A stretch of DNA of 64,000 bases from Allodiplogaster sudhausi (GCA_945643635.1 CALZFC010000013.1:1056001-1120000); one strand, 5' to 3'. Numbered from the stretch's first letter, positions 44,791 to 56,514 are shown. Notes: generated by a model not told the origin, from the letters alone. A program made the numbers and translations.

Positions 44791-45717
44791 ATGCGAGTGA
44801 GGCTCCTTCTCCTCTCTCTTTCTCTCTCGCCGTCATCAATTGCAATGGCCAGGGTTCGCTTTTTTAACAAACCTTTCATTTTTTTTTGTTACAACAACCA
44901 GATTATAATGGAAAGCATTTCAATATATTATATTAGTTATTAAAATATTACATTATTCAATATATATTATGTAATATATTAGTTACAAATATTCAATGGA
45001 AAAGCTTTTAATATAGCGTATTTTTTTGTGTTTTCATAAATAATCCTTCTTCTTCTTCTTCCTCCAGTTTGCGCCGACGTCTTTCCCAATGACTGTGTCC
45101 CCGGCAGAGCGACCATCTGCAACAGTCCTGCGTACGCGCAGCTCGCGCGGCAGTACTGCCAGAAGACGTGCAACTTGTCAGTGTTCTTCTTCAATTTTCA
45201 ACTTATAAGAAGGAGAACAACGATCAATGCACAGGATTGAATTGTTGCGTTCACCCTGGGATTAGTATTTGAATTTCTTTATCGCATTGACTGAGAAGGT
45301 CAAAAATAATAACAGTGTAAGTCGAATTAGGACGGGGTCAAGCAATTAGGAAAGAAAGTGGAAATAAAAAAGAGTAGAAAAAGAAATCAGGTACAACATA
45401 CTCCCATTCTCGTATGCAATATCGCAGGTCGCACAAACCCATTGCATTAAAATATGAGAGTATGAAGGACAGTTGTAATATGAAATCTTACAATTAGTAC
45501 ATACATTTTTCGTTGATCGCCCTTACAATTAGCCTCTTTAAATCACAGGCATCATTTAAAATTTCGATCAATATATGTAATAATGGTGTATATTCTCATC
45601 AGCTGCACTCCGGGAGGCGGACCGAGCCCGGACACTGGCACTGGCGGTGGCGTCGATCCGAACCCCTCCAACCAAGCGATGCGAAACACGTATCTCAACA
45701 CCAACGCGAGGTTCTGA
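44791..45717 (+). CDS. Small ShKT-domain secreted protein
   Basis: Exon 45068-45176 reads CADVFPNDCVPGRATICNSP then YAQLARQYCQKTCNF. It joins in phase to 45603-45717, which supplies the last cysteine (CTPGGG) and a Gly/Pro-rich tail ending GNA-like NTYLNTNARF-stop. The six cysteines and the KTC motif define one ShKT domain, a fold found in secreted nematode proteins and potassium-channel-blocking peptides. A leader MRVRLLLLSLSLSPSSIAMA lies at 44791-44853 with a donor GTTCGC, but its phase differs by one base from the ShKT exon. Either a tiny exon lies between them or the true first exon is elsewhere. Role could be defence or cuticle-related; not determinable here. Confidence 0.6.
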
Positions 45718-46363
45718 GCAGGCGCCAGGAAGTGTAAGAAGAGAAAGGGGCCGGCTGGCGGCCTTTTTCAGAATGCTTCCCTTCCTCAGATTTCATCATC
45801 ACTCTACCTCTCGATATCCGTCACGTTCTTGGCCCAGATTGTACAGTGATGATGAATGAATCAATGCAAGCGATCCTGGGCATTATAACGCATCTTTATC
45901 ATAACATGACAACTGCACACTCATAAGAAGAGCAGAACATGAAATCGGAAGTCAGACGAGTGATAATGTAACCGCGACCTTTTTCATAATCATAATATTT
46001 ATACATTATTAGTACTTCGATTACAGATACATATAGAAAAATAAGCGAAGAAAGCAGAGTGAAAGAACCTTCAAACATCCAAGGAGTGTCGTATGGATGA
46101 AGTCGAAAAAGAGTATGAAAAGCACATTTCATGTTTTTGTTCAAATCAAACGGATCACAAGTATTTAAAAAAAATTATCAAATAATTCAAAAAAAACCCG
46201 TGTATCCAGGGTATCGTGGATGACTTGAATCGTGGAGATTAATTGTAAGTGGAAAAACCCTGTTCATCAGATCAGCTCTTCTTAGCCTCGACTCCTCGGA
46301 GGCGAGGGAGCCAAGCGTTTTCATGGGCAAGGTGCACTCTCGCGGACTCTGGCTTCACTGCTT

Positions 46364-46448
46364 AACATTCATCGGAGATGGCCGGCCCCGGCACCGGAGC
46401 CGACCTCGGGGGCCGGTTTCGGCCCCAGGCGCCAACCCTGAACATTCC
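46364..46448. mobile_element. 69-bp hAT-like mini-element
   Basis: GC-rich unit 46372-46440 (TCGGAGATGGCCGGCCCCGG to GGCGCCAACCCTG) is flanked by AACATTCA and AACATTCC, an 8-bp duplication with one mismatch. Ends resemble the degraded CAGGGGTGGCC type of the element at 27235. Confidence 0.6.
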
Positions 46449-46730
46449 TTCCATAGACTCACATTGTAACGAAGATGTGCCATCGAAAGGGTGAAAAGAT
46501 CATCACTGGAAGAAGTTAACGAAAATGATGTCAATGTTTGCCATATACTCATGGCGTCATCCTCAGCTGGCAGAGCTGCTCGTTTCCTTCTTAGTAGATC
46601 ACCGGTCAGAGATGGGCACAAAGAATGAACAGACGAATCCCTAACGATATTTGCTGATTTTATTTTTACTTCAAATTTATTATTTTTTATGTTTATGTTA
46701 TGAATAATAAATTTAGTGATTATATTCCTT

Positions 46731-46813
46731 TATATGTATGTCTCTTTGTTTTATGTATGTATGTATGTATGTATGTATGTACGTATGTATGTATGTATGT
46801 ATGTATGTACATG
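46731..46813. repeat. (ATGT)n tetranucleotide array
   Basis: About 18 units of TATG with one CGTATG variant. Confidence 0.95.
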
Positions 46814-47642
46814 CGAATATATAAACATGTAAAGATGATTTAATGACATGATGCTTCAAAGAGAGAGAGAGATTACATGAAAATAAAAAATGAAAAGTGG
46901 TAAGAGGGGAATGAAGACAGAGCCGGCCGGCGGTTTTCAATTTATTTTTGATGACATATACAAATGGTATATTAAGCCGTTGATGGAAGAAAAGCTCCTA
47001 GGATTGTGCAATAAACTTTTTAATACCAACCTTGAACAACAGCGACCAAACCATCTAAAAGTGATGTGACCAAACCATCTAAAAGTGATGTGATTATGAG
47101 GCTATTCTATGCCATCGGAAAGTGCTGGGCTATGAATAATAAAAATAGATATGAGAATTAGTGAGAGAGAGAGGGAAAGAGAGAGAGAAAAGGAAGTTCT
47201 AATAGTGATGAAGAGACCCACAAACTATTCATTTACTCAACTGCCACTGCGGCGTACGCACGAAAAGGCCATTGCAGGCGTGAATAAAAGGCGCCGCTGC
47301 TTAACACCGAGGCAACTTTTGCCTCCAACGGCCAAGTTCATTTTTTTTCTCTTCTTTATTCTTGTCAATCCGCTCCCCTGACCACATTCATTATCTCCTC
47401 TCTGTCTCCTCTCTCTCTCTCTTCCTCTCTCTCTCTCTCTTTCTCTCTCTTCGTCTATCTCTCCTTCTCTCCTTCCACTCTCGCTCTCTCTCCCAATCTC
47501 TCTTTCGCTCTCTTTCGTATCCCGCAACGAAGCGGACGTTCGGCCGGCCAATTACATCCCTGTGTCCATCTCTCGGATAAATTGTGTTAAATTAAATAAC
47601 TAATATTTCAATGGATATCTTGTTGTACGGCCAGGAGAGAGA

Positions 47643-48673
47643 ATGCGTCTCGAAGGAGTCGATGGCGTCTGCCTCCTTTTCGTGCTCTTTCTAGTGTCGC
47701 CGTCGACGTCCTCTGGAATCTCTGAAATTGTTGAAAAATTCAAAGACTTTTTCCAGAGTCATTCCAATGAAACCGCCGACGTTTGTTTCACACTTCATTG
47801 ATTTTGTTTTCATTTTCATTTCTCTAATAAAAATATTTCTTGTAATATAAAAAATTCTTATCCTTTTCCATAGCAATTTTTTCATTGAATCTATCCCCAT
47901 TAGGATCTCGTGGCCGTGAAATTGAATTCAACCGAAATCGACAAGGAATTTCTATCCAAGAGGCTCAAGGAGATCCGCAAGATGGTCTTGGAAAAGCTTG
48001 AAAAAGCGAACGAGAACTCAAATGCCGTCGGAACTGCGGGACAGAAAATATTTCGGAACATCGAATTAAAGGCATTTTTCTCTCTCTTTATCATCTTTTA
48101 TTTCTTTTTTAAATTCAATTAAAGAAAATAAATAAAGTATTAAATAAATTAATAAATGAAGAAAAAATTAATAGTTTAAATAGCAACACCTTTAAATTGC
48201 AATCTAGCAACACTTCTTGCAGAAAATTCAAAACCACATTCGGGCAACGGGAGATTCCGTCTCGGAGGTGAACGAGAAGGCCAACGTGGCTGAGAACTTC
48301 TACCAAGGGGACATGCTTCTCGTCAAGTCTCTGCTCTCTCTCCCTCTTATACTCTCTTTCTCCCCCCCCCTCTTTCTATCTCTCTCTATCTCTCTCTCCC
48401 TCTCTGCCTCTCCCTCTCTCCCTCTGCCTCTCTGCCTCTCCCTCTCAGTCTCTCCCACTTTATCAGTTTTGCATCTCCCCCACTCTCTCCCTTTCACATT
48501 CTCCCTCTCTCTTTCTCCCTCTCTCTCTCTCCCTCTTTCTCTCTCTCTCTCTCTCTCTCTCTTTCTCACTCTCTTTCTCACTCTCTCTCTCACTCCCTCT
48601 CTCCCTCTCCCTCTCTCCCTCTCACTCTTTATCAGTTTTGCATCTCCACCACTCTCTCCCTCTCACATTCTCC

Positions 48674-48706
<33 letters not shown>

Positions 48707-49178
48707 CTTCTCTCTCTCTCCAACTCCTCTCCCTCTTCCAGGAATCAGTTGGATCTGCTTGATCCTACTGTGCCGGAAGAAGAGAAGCGTGAGAAGCGAC
48801 AAGCCTACCGAGATCGCTTCTACCCTTCGACGACTTGGGGCGGCACTGTCTTCTACTACTTCGATCCGTCTCTCCGTCAGATCTTTGCTGATCTCTATTT
48901 CCCTCTCTCTCTTTCTATTTCTCTCTCTCCCTTCGTCTCCCTCTCTCTACTCCTCTCTCTCTCTATATTTCACTATCTCTCGCTCTCTCTCTTCGTCTCT
49001 CTATCTCTCCCACTCCGAAACTCTTCAATTCTTCCCTTCAGCCTCGAATGCCGTTCGCGTCAGCCAACTCGCAATGACCTTCTGGCAGAGGAACACCTGC
49101 GTCAACTTTGTCCAGAGCGCTACTGCACCAAATAAAGTCAGGCAAAAAAAAATGAAAAAGAACGAGAGAGAGAGAGAT

Positions 49179-49227
<49 letters not shown>

Positions 49228-49682
49228 GAGAGATAGAGAGGCAGACCGAAAGACAGAGGAAGAAAGAGAGGGTAAAGATTCAGACAAGTTACAGATCAGG
49301 TTCTTCCAAGGCCAAGGCTGCTACTCTTATGTCGGCAAGCTAGGAAGAGCAACTCAGGACCTTTCCCTTGGCCGGGGATGCGAAACTGTCAGTGCTTGAG
49401 AGTAAACGAGAGAGTGAGAGCTTTAAGCGAAATTGTAGCGAGCGAGAGAAAGAGAAAGTGAGTGAGAGAGAGTGAGACAGCGAGAGAGAGATATAGAGAG
49501 GATAGAGAGTGAGAGAGTGAGAGAGAAAGAGAGTGAGAGAGAGAGTGAGACAGATTGAGAGAGAAAGACACATGTAGAGCGAGAGAGAGAGAGAGAGAGA
49601 GACAGAGAGACAGAGAGAGAGACAGAGACAGATGGAGAGAGAAAGAGAGAGATAGAGAGAGAGACAGAGAGAGACAGAGACA

Positions 49683-49724
<42 letters not shown>

Positions 49725-49891
49725 GAGAGAGAAAGAGTTGCAGTTCGGGACGGCCGCGCACGAGATTGGCCACGCCCTTGGCTTCTTCCACGAGCAGTCG
49801 CGCGTCGACCGTGACACTGCCATTACTGTCCAGATCGGAAACGTCGTTGTACGTTCATTTGATCTCTCTCTCCCTTTTCTCTGTCCCCTCG

Positions 49892-49927
<36 letters not shown>

Positions 49928-49954
49928 CCCTCCCTATCGTTATCTCTCTCTCGC

Positions 49955-50007
<53 letters not shown>

Positions 50008-51868
50008 CCCTCCCTATCGTTATCTCTCTCTCTTTCTCTCTCTCCCTCTCTCTCTCACCCATTTTTGTTTAGCCAAACTTTGTTGACCAATACGACAAGC
50101 AATCAGCGGCCACCAACTTCAATTACGGCCTTCCTTACGACTACGGTAGCATCATGCACTACGGAGCAACCAGGTGAGGAGTTTGTTAGTCTCTCTCTCT
50201 CACTCTCTTTCCCTCTCTCTTTCTCCCTCCCCCTCTCCCTCTCCCTCTCCTTTTCTCTCTCTCTCTCGCTCTCTCTCCCTCCTCCCTCTCTCGCTCAATC
50301 TCTCTCTCCACTCCCTCCCTCTTTCTCATTCCCTTTCACTCTCTCTCGCTCTCTCCCTCCTCTCTCTCTCCCTATCATTCTGTCCCCCTCCCTCTCTCTC
50401 CCTCCCGCTCTCTCTCCCTCCCGCTCTCTCTCCCTCTCCCCATCGCTCTCTCTCTCGCTCTCTCTCCCTCCCTCCTCTCTCTCTCTCTCCCTCCCTCTTT
50501 CTCTCTTTCGCTTGCAGTGCATCCCGTAATGGTGCGCCAACGATGGTGGCCCGCATGCCGCAGTACCAGGATACGATGGGCTCAGCCATCGTCTCCTTCA
50601 TCGACGTGTCCATGATGAATGATCACTACGGCTGCAAAGGTGGCCAATTCTCGTTCTCCGAAGGGGCTGCCACCCACATAGACTCTCTCCTCCCCCCTCT
50701 GACTTCTCTCCTCTGCAGCCCGATGCGCTGGCTCGGGAACCGTGTGCCAGAATGGCGGATTTCCTCATCCGAGGGATTGCTCAAAGTGTCTTTGCCCAGC
50801 TGGATACGGAGGAGACACTTGCACGCAGAGAGTTAGAGGATTTGGAGAGAGTGAGAGAGAGAGAGAGAGAGAGAGTGAGAGAGTGAGAGAAAGAGTGCGA
50901 GAGAGCGAGAGAGAGTGAGACAGAGAGTGAGACAGAGAGTGAGAGAGAGTGAGAGAGTGAAAGAGACTGTTAGAGAGAGAGAGAGAGATAGGGAGAGAGT
51001 GAGACTGTCAGGAGTGAGAGAGTGCGAGAGAGCGAGAGAGATAAGTGAGGTTGTTCAGCCGGAGGGTTGTGGTGCGACGCTGACGGCGACCGCGACACCT
51101 CAGATAGTGAGCGGAAATGTCGGATTGGGCGGCGGTGAGCAAGACCAGTTCGTGTACTGCAACTGGCTTATTCAGGTTTAAGAGAGAGAGCGAGAGAAGG
51201 AGAGAGAGAAAGAGAGAGAGAGAAAAGAGAGAGAGAGAGGAGAGAGAGAGAGATCAAGAGAACGAGAGAGAGAGAAAAAAAAGAGAGAGATAGAGAGAGA
51301 GTGAGAGAGAGCGAGATAATGAGAGAGCGCGAGGGAGAAATACAGAAAATTGAAAATAATTAAGGCTCCGGCTGGTCGTCGAATCCGGGCAACAATAAGT
51401 TCTTACACGAACAACGTGTGCCGCGACGGATGCAGCTACGGAGGAGTCGAGTTGAAGTGGCAGGCAAACCCGCAGCAGACGGGCTCACGGTCAGACACTT
51501 TCATCACTCTTTCTTGTCTCTCTCTCTCTCTCGTTCTCTCTCTCTCCCCCTCTCTCTCTCTCGCACTCTTTCTTCCTCTCTTTACATGACTCTCGTTCTC
51601 TTCATTTCTCTCCATCTTTCTCTCTCTTTTCATCTCTCTCTCTCTTTGCATCTCTCTCACTCTCTTCTTTTCTCCCCATCTCTCTCTCTCTCTCTCTCTC
51701 TCTCCTTCTCTCGGCCCCTTGAAATGTGTGCAGTAAAAAGAAACTTTCAGCTACTGCTGCTCGACGGATGTCGGGCAGTCTGTGATTTCGGATGGAAACA
51801 TCCTTCCGATCATTGGCTTTAATCGCCTGAGGACCGAGCGATTCAGCGTTCAGTACGTCCTTGTATGA
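47643..51868 (+). CDS. Astacin metalloprotease with EGF and CUB domains (NAS-type), 13 exons
   Basis: Exons 47643-47780, 47904-48071, 48223-48326, 48742-48875, 49042-49136, 49295-49387, 49744-49848, 50073-50173, 50518-50639, 50719-50831, 51059-51175, 51365-51489 and 51751-51868 total 1533 nt and keep phase throughout: 510 aa. Signal peptide (VCLLFVLFLVSPSTSS), propeptide, then a furin-like REKR before the catalytic domain (WGGTVFYYF). Zinc site HEIGHALGFFHE at residues 250-261; Met-turn SIMHY at about 305-309; disulfide cysteines in RNTCVNF and GQGCYSYVG. Next an EGF-like module (CAGSGTVCQNGGFP, CLCPAGYGGDTC), then a CUB domain (PEGCGATLTAT, YCNWLIQ, RIRATISSY) ending FSVQYVLV. Nematode NAS enzymes of this layout act in cuticle, hatching or digestion. 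Intron 2 begins GCATTT (GC-AG). Most of the introns are filled by CT or GA arrays. Confidence 0.93.
48328..48738. repeat. (CT)n array, astacin intron 3
   Basis: About 400 bp of CT with an internal tandem segment (TTATCAGTTTTGCATCTCC appears at 48460 and 48628). It forms most of the intron, running up to the TTCCAG acceptor. Confidence 0.9.
48895..49020. repeat. (CT)n array, astacin intron 4
   Basis: CT tract between donor GTCAGA at 48876 and acceptor CCTTCAG at 49041. Confidence 0.9.
49160..49275. repeat. (GA)n array, astacin intron 5
   Basis: GA tract, opposite purine/pyrimidine polarity to introns 3 and 4. Confidence 0.9.
49400..49738. repeat. (GA)n array, astacin intron 6
   Basis: About 340 bp of GA with internal duplicated blocks (GACAGATGGAGAGAGA twice), running to the GTTGCAG acceptor, so this acceptor has no pyrimidine tract. 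Confidence 0.9.
49862..50060. repeat. (CT)n array, astacin intron 7
   Basis: CT tract with a tandemly duplicated 85-bp block (CTCGCTCCCTCCCTATCGTT twice). Confidence 0.9.
50190..50510. repeat. (CT)n array, astacin intron 8
   Basis: About 320 bp of imperfect CT with CCCTCC variants. Confidence 0.9.
50838..51335. repeat. (GA)n arrays, astacin introns 10 and 11
   Basis: GA tracts at 50838-51045 and 51180-51335 either side of exon 11 (51059-51175). Confidence 0.9.
51510..51716. repeat. (CT)n array, astacin intron 12
   Basis: CT tract before the last exon. Confidence 0.9.
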
Positions 51869-51869
51869 G

Positions 51870-53500
51870 GTGAGAAAGCATCTCTATCAAAAAATGATTC
51901 GACTTTTGGTCAAATCATTTTTGGCCAAGTGACACCAAACTTAACAGTGACACACATTTCTAAGCTACGTGTACTTTGAGGATGCGTCCGGGATCAAAAA
52001 CAAAGGTTGCTGTGACATTCTAGCAAGCCCCCTGTCTTCACGATAAATCTTTCGATATTTATTGTGAGATTCATGCATACATATGTATATGCGAACGAAT
52101 AAAGAATGCAAGAGATAAGGAGTGATTTGATATGTATGAGAAGTGGGATGGATCTAAAAGGCAGCATAGGAGAAAGAGCCATAATAAGAAATGAGAAGTA
52201 AGGCATTTGTCAGCAATGCAATTTTGGTGGAAAATGGCAAAGCGAATATAGTCTCATAGGGAGAAGTTGAAGAAATTGAAGTGTAGAAAAGAAGAAAAAG
52301 AAGAGAAGAAAGAGAAGAAGAGGATGGCTTGAAGCAACGCAGTCACCCTTTCACATACATACATCACAATGTGTCAAAAGAAGCGTGTTGTTTATCGATT
52401 GACAAGAGTTACTCATATTTCCTCCCGTTAGCACAACTCTCTTATTGTTCGACGATTCTATCAACAAAAAAATTCTTTCGGTATCTATCGTATTATTGTC
52501 CAATCAATGTGTAATATTATTTGCACTATAAAATGTCCTATTCAGTTAAAGAGTCAAGGTATGTATTGTTACGGTCTGGTTCGGGTGACCTTGCCGCGGT
52601 CCACGATTATAAGAGAAAGAGAGAGAGAGATAGGGAGAGAAAGAGAAAGAAAGAGAGAGAGAGACAGAGAAAGACACCTTGCCCGGCCCGCTTACTCTTG
52701 AGGCCCCGCCCGGCTCGCGTTTAAAAAGATGGAGACACTAACTTTGTCTGATTTTGAGAAGTTTATGATGTGGACGAAAAGAGAATTAGAAAAGAAAGAG
52801 AAAGAAGAATGAGAAGTCCTTGTATTCACGATTTCCGGGGGATTAGAAGCGATCTTCACACAACTGGGCGAAGCCTTGAAAAACTGCCGTCTATAAGAAG
52901 GCGAAACAAAGTTTTCTCTTCGTTCGTCGGACTTTTAAAAAGGCTATTATGCAAATTTGTACTAAACAAGTTTATGTGCTATGCAAACGTATGCAAATTT
53001 CAGGCAATACTAGTACATACATATTTCACAGGTGCCGAAGTACGACACTGATGCCAATTGAAGAGATGATACATCACAAATCAGTATTTTGTTTTAAACC
53101 TCTGCATGAATGCTTACTTGTATGCAAATCGCAAGTCAACAATATCATTACTCATATTTCCTTCGTTAGCCTCTGTTGTTATCCAGCAGTCTAATAAAAG
53201 CACAGAAACAACCGTTTTTCCTGTAAGGGATCTTTTCTTCGTACAACTACGCAAATAAAAATGCCGCCTATTCAGAAATCATGCATTGCGAATTTTCGAA
53301 CAAACTGCTTTATACATGAAGGAAGAAAGTGTGAAGGGGTGAGCAGGAGGCAAGGGAACCGGAGCGGTGAGAGGAGACATTGAAGGCGAAATGGAGTTCG
53401 GCCTCTATAACGTTTGTGTGCCCTCTGGCACTAAGGTCGATGACGTCACTGTCAGTGACTGCAGAGGTAAACGAACTCTGAAGTGACACAAGGATTTCAT
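51870..53500. other. Intergenic, inverted duplicate of 39.5-39.9 kb
   Basis: 52195-52590 is the mirror copy of 39515-39910. A GA tract lies at 52608-52672. Some open frames at 52770-53190 carry no recognised domain. Confidence 0.5.
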
Positions 53501-53505
53501 TTGAA

Positions 53506-54386
53506 TTAGTTTCGGAGGGAATCTTTAAAAAAAGCTGTAGTGCCCAGAATGATAAGGATGATAACGGTGACAATCGCACTGCTGATCACATTGGTCGTGC
53601 ACACCTAAAACGACACTTTTAAGTAATCGGAAAGTGAGACTTCTAAAAGTAACTGAAATGAAAGCACCTCCGGCTGGTCAGGGCTAGACGTAGATTTTGT
53701 CTGGTGCGGAGAATTTGCAGTTGACTCTGGCGACGCCGACCTGGGGGGGGGGGCGTGGCTTGAATGCATGGCGTTGTTGGAAGCACCGTCGTAGCCGTCA
53801 GCTCCTCCAAGATTGTCTACCATAACCGAGCGAATGCACAAATATTTACGAATGCGATGATTTTTTTTTCAAGCGCAAACAATTTTAGAATTTTAAGTGA
53901 AAAATTATTTTTAATGATTTAAACCTTGTATCTCTCGCTCAGTTGCTTCTTAAACCGATCCGGTGATGACTTTAGGAAATGACGCTGAGTATCGTAGTTG
54001 CACCGATCAATATAGCAAGGACAGAGGAGGCGGCTTCCATTGCCCGGGTCAAGGCCGCAGTTCAGTGGCAGCTCAGCCTCGACACAGCCACTACGATCGA
54101 GCTCGGACAACTCTGGCGTCGCTTCGGGTGATTTGAAGTAGACAGGGAAATAGCATCCGTCAGGGCAATCTGGCTCATCCTCCCCAGGCAATTCTCTGCA
54201 TAATACGCCATCCTGAAAGAAAGAAACTATCGTTAAACCAAGCACAAATCCAATTTGGGGAGCTCCCGAATAAGGACCCTGCTTATTTTATTGTTTAAAA
54301 ATCTCAGGAAGCCTTTGTAAGTTTCCACTAACCACAAGAGGCGAGCAGACGCAGAGGAGGAGGAGGAGCACGGTCTTGAAAAGCAT
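53506..54386 (-). CDS. Cysteine-rich type I membrane protein
   Basis: Exons 54386-54333 (signal peptide MLFKTVLLLLLCVCSPLV), 54212-53925, 53816-53668 and 53604-53506. The second exon encodes a cysteine-rich domain (LCRELPGEDEPDCPDGCYFP, CVEAELPLNCGLDPG, CPCYIDRCNYD). The CxC..DxCN ending resembles three-finger (Ly6/receptor ectodomain) folds; this is a resemblance only. The third exon is a Ser/Pro/Thr-rich stalk. The last gives a membrane helix (AIVTVIILIILG) and a five-residue tail. Frames of exons 2 and 4 are clear, but exon 3 fits both only if one base is gained or lost, most simply in its run of eleven G at 53743-53753. The product would sit on the cell surface; function unknown. Confidence 0.62.
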
Positions 54387-54389
54387 GGG

Positions 54390-54682
54390 AAGGCAGAGGA
54401 AGGCAGAGGAGAAGAGGAAAGTTGAGGAGGGAGAGAAGAAGGCGAGAGAGGAGATGGAGAGCGAAGTAGCAGCCCACCTCACGCGAGCGGAAAACGATGA
54501 TGGAATGATTTTCTTTGCGCAATTCTTTCCTTTTATGCGGATGTTAAGTGAAGGTTAATGTGATCAAAGTACATGATTAAGATGGAATATTGCACTTTTC
54601 ATTTACTTTCATCCCAAATTCGCACTTCTTGAATCTTTCTGTTTCTCACACTCTTCAATGATTTCTTTCCACGTCTTCTCTA

Positions 54683-54713
<31 letters not shown>

Positions 54714-55055
54714 TCGTTTGGCCTCACAATAGTGCAAGCGCAGCGAGCTGGTTTCATAGTGAAATGTGCACATTAACGGACGAACGAAAACAAAAATTCA
54801 TGACGAAATCCATGCAAACTAAAATGAAATGTTTCGAAAGAAAGTCTTGAAACACATTTATTAAGCATTCAACAATAAATCGGCAGAAACCAAATATAAA
54901 TATAGCGAAAATTTTTGACTTTAAAGCTCGATATGAGTCTTCAAATTTTGACCACGTTTACTGAAATTTAGAAATCTATTAAAAGTAGTTTTAGTTGAAT
55001 TCTGGCGTTGTTTGTGGTGTGTGGGAGTTATCAAAATAATTGGTTATAATAGTTA
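54390..55055. other. Intergenic between two minus-strand genes
   Basis: Short CT tract at 54680-54716; otherwise AT-rich with no gene. Confidence 0.45.
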
Positions 55056-55059
55056 TCAT

Positions 55060-56084
55060 TTAGGACTGTTGCAACGGCGCCAATTCCTTCACACACTCGA
55101 GCGCCGAGATCGTGCATCCCGCTGTCCCTGGCGGCCGACTCTGGCCTAGAAACTTGTGCTGAATAAATGAATTGCGAGCGAGTAATTGGGCTGCGCCAGA
55201 ATGGGCTCGTGGAGAAAGCCGATCGGTCCTGGGCTCGGGTCACTTTGGAGTATCCCTGTCTAGAACCCCCTGCTTAAAGGTGGTCTCCGGCGAATACATA
55301 GATAATTTTTTTTTTCATTCGTCCAACTGGACGAACGATCATTGGACGAAGGATCAGGAGTAACCATACTAAATAACCACTTTTTCAGAAGAGTGCTCAG
55401 AATTTGAATGTGACTAATTTGAATGGCGATTTAAATGCGTATAAATTGATGAACATCAGTAATAGGGATGAGAAATTCGCGATGAAGCGAACATGCATGG
55501 GTCTTCCTCATGAGTCTTCTTCTTCTTCTAAGTTACCGCAAAGTCAGCCACGCTCTTTGTTGAGCGTCGCGGCATAGAACTTTCCACACTAACCTCTCGA
55601 GACTGCTGCGCTTTTTTCGAGAGCTGGGCGTAGATGCAGCTCGCAATTATCTAATTGAACGACAGAAACATGAGATAGTAATTTTTTTCTCGTAGTTATT
55701 TTTATTTTTAAATATAAATATTAAAAAGCTAACAATAGCAATAGTAATTGCGGCTGCGAGAAAATCAACGATCAGATCCATGGTCAGCAATCCTGGATCG
55801 CAGAGGCGATTTTGCCTGGCACGGATTCCAACAGCAATTGCCTGAACACATTGTGTTCAATAAGAAAATAAAACTATCACAGAGGAAAGTATCGTCACTG
55901 CGAACTACTTATCTCTTATGCGTTGAAAGGGAGAGGGTAGAGGGTTTGGGCCTACGCCGCCAAGGGGGGGGGTGGTTTGGCTAACATAAGCGACTGATCG
56001 TCCTGTATCCGCATTGGACACAATTTGTCGTACTCTCTGGTCGAGGTCCTTCAGTACTTGTTGCGGATCGGCACCGTTGAGAAT
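55060..56084 (-). CDS. Membrane protein family, copy C (5' end not found)
   Basis: Exons 56084-55986 (ILNGADPQQVLKDLDQRVRQ then IVSNAD), 55841-55734 (AIAVGIRARQNRLCDPG, DLIVDFLAAAITIAI), 55650-55594 (IIASCIYAQLSKKAQQSRE) and 55157-55060 (HKFLGQSRPPGTAGC to stop). These are phase-0 counterparts of exons 3, 4, 5 and a short tail of copy A: the helical ectodomain, the single cysteine, the split membrane helix ending in a basic SKKAQQ, and a shortened cytoplasmic end. The intron upstream of 56084 holds a CT tract, as in copies A and B. No signal-peptide exon was found upstream; a MITE (56515-56782) lies there. Either the first exons are too diverged or the copy is broken. Confidence 0.52.
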
Positions 56085-56104
56085 CTACAATGTTGACGCA
56101 CTCC

Positions 56105-56350
56105 ATCGTTCGCGCTCTCTCTCTCTCTCTCTCTCTCTTCGTCTCTCTCTCACTCTCTCCCACTCTCTCGCGTTCTCTCTTCGTCTCTTTCTTTATCTCT
56201 CGCACTCTCTCGCCCTTGCGCTCTTTCTCCTCTCCTCTTTTACTCTCTCGCTCGTTCTCTCCCTGCCCACAGTTTTTATCTCTTCTTTTTATCTCGCTTC
56301 GACATACATATGTCTTTCTCTCATTAAAGCTATCCTCTCTCTCATTCCTC
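56105..56350. repeat. (CT)n array upstream of copy C exons
   Basis: In the sense of the minus-strand gene this is a GA array, matching the GA arrays in the equivalent intron of copies A and B. Confidence 0.85.
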
Positions 56351-56514
56351 TTCCTCTTCTTTCCTATCACCTCTTACCTATTTGTTTCTTAACCAATACT
56401 TCTTAATTTCTCCGTCTTTCCTATTCCTCATCGCCAACAATACTTCGCTCTTGACGAAAGTTATACGTACATACATATGCTAACAACATTATAATAACAG
56501 CTCGACTTCAATGG

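Larger units (their letters stand above)
45720..47640. other. Intergenic, with transposon and simple repeats
   Basis: Contains the small hAT-like element at 46372-46440, the ATGT array at 46731-46813, a tandem doublet ACCAAACCATCTAAAAGTGA at 47044-47094, and GA (47160-47190) and CT (47395-47510) tracts. GC-rich open text at 46480-46620 (minus) is not recognised. Confidence 0.5.

Noticed and set aside
46720..46940. Minus-strand frame ending in THYIHTYIHT-like text
   Set aside because: Translation of the ATGT tetranucleotide array.
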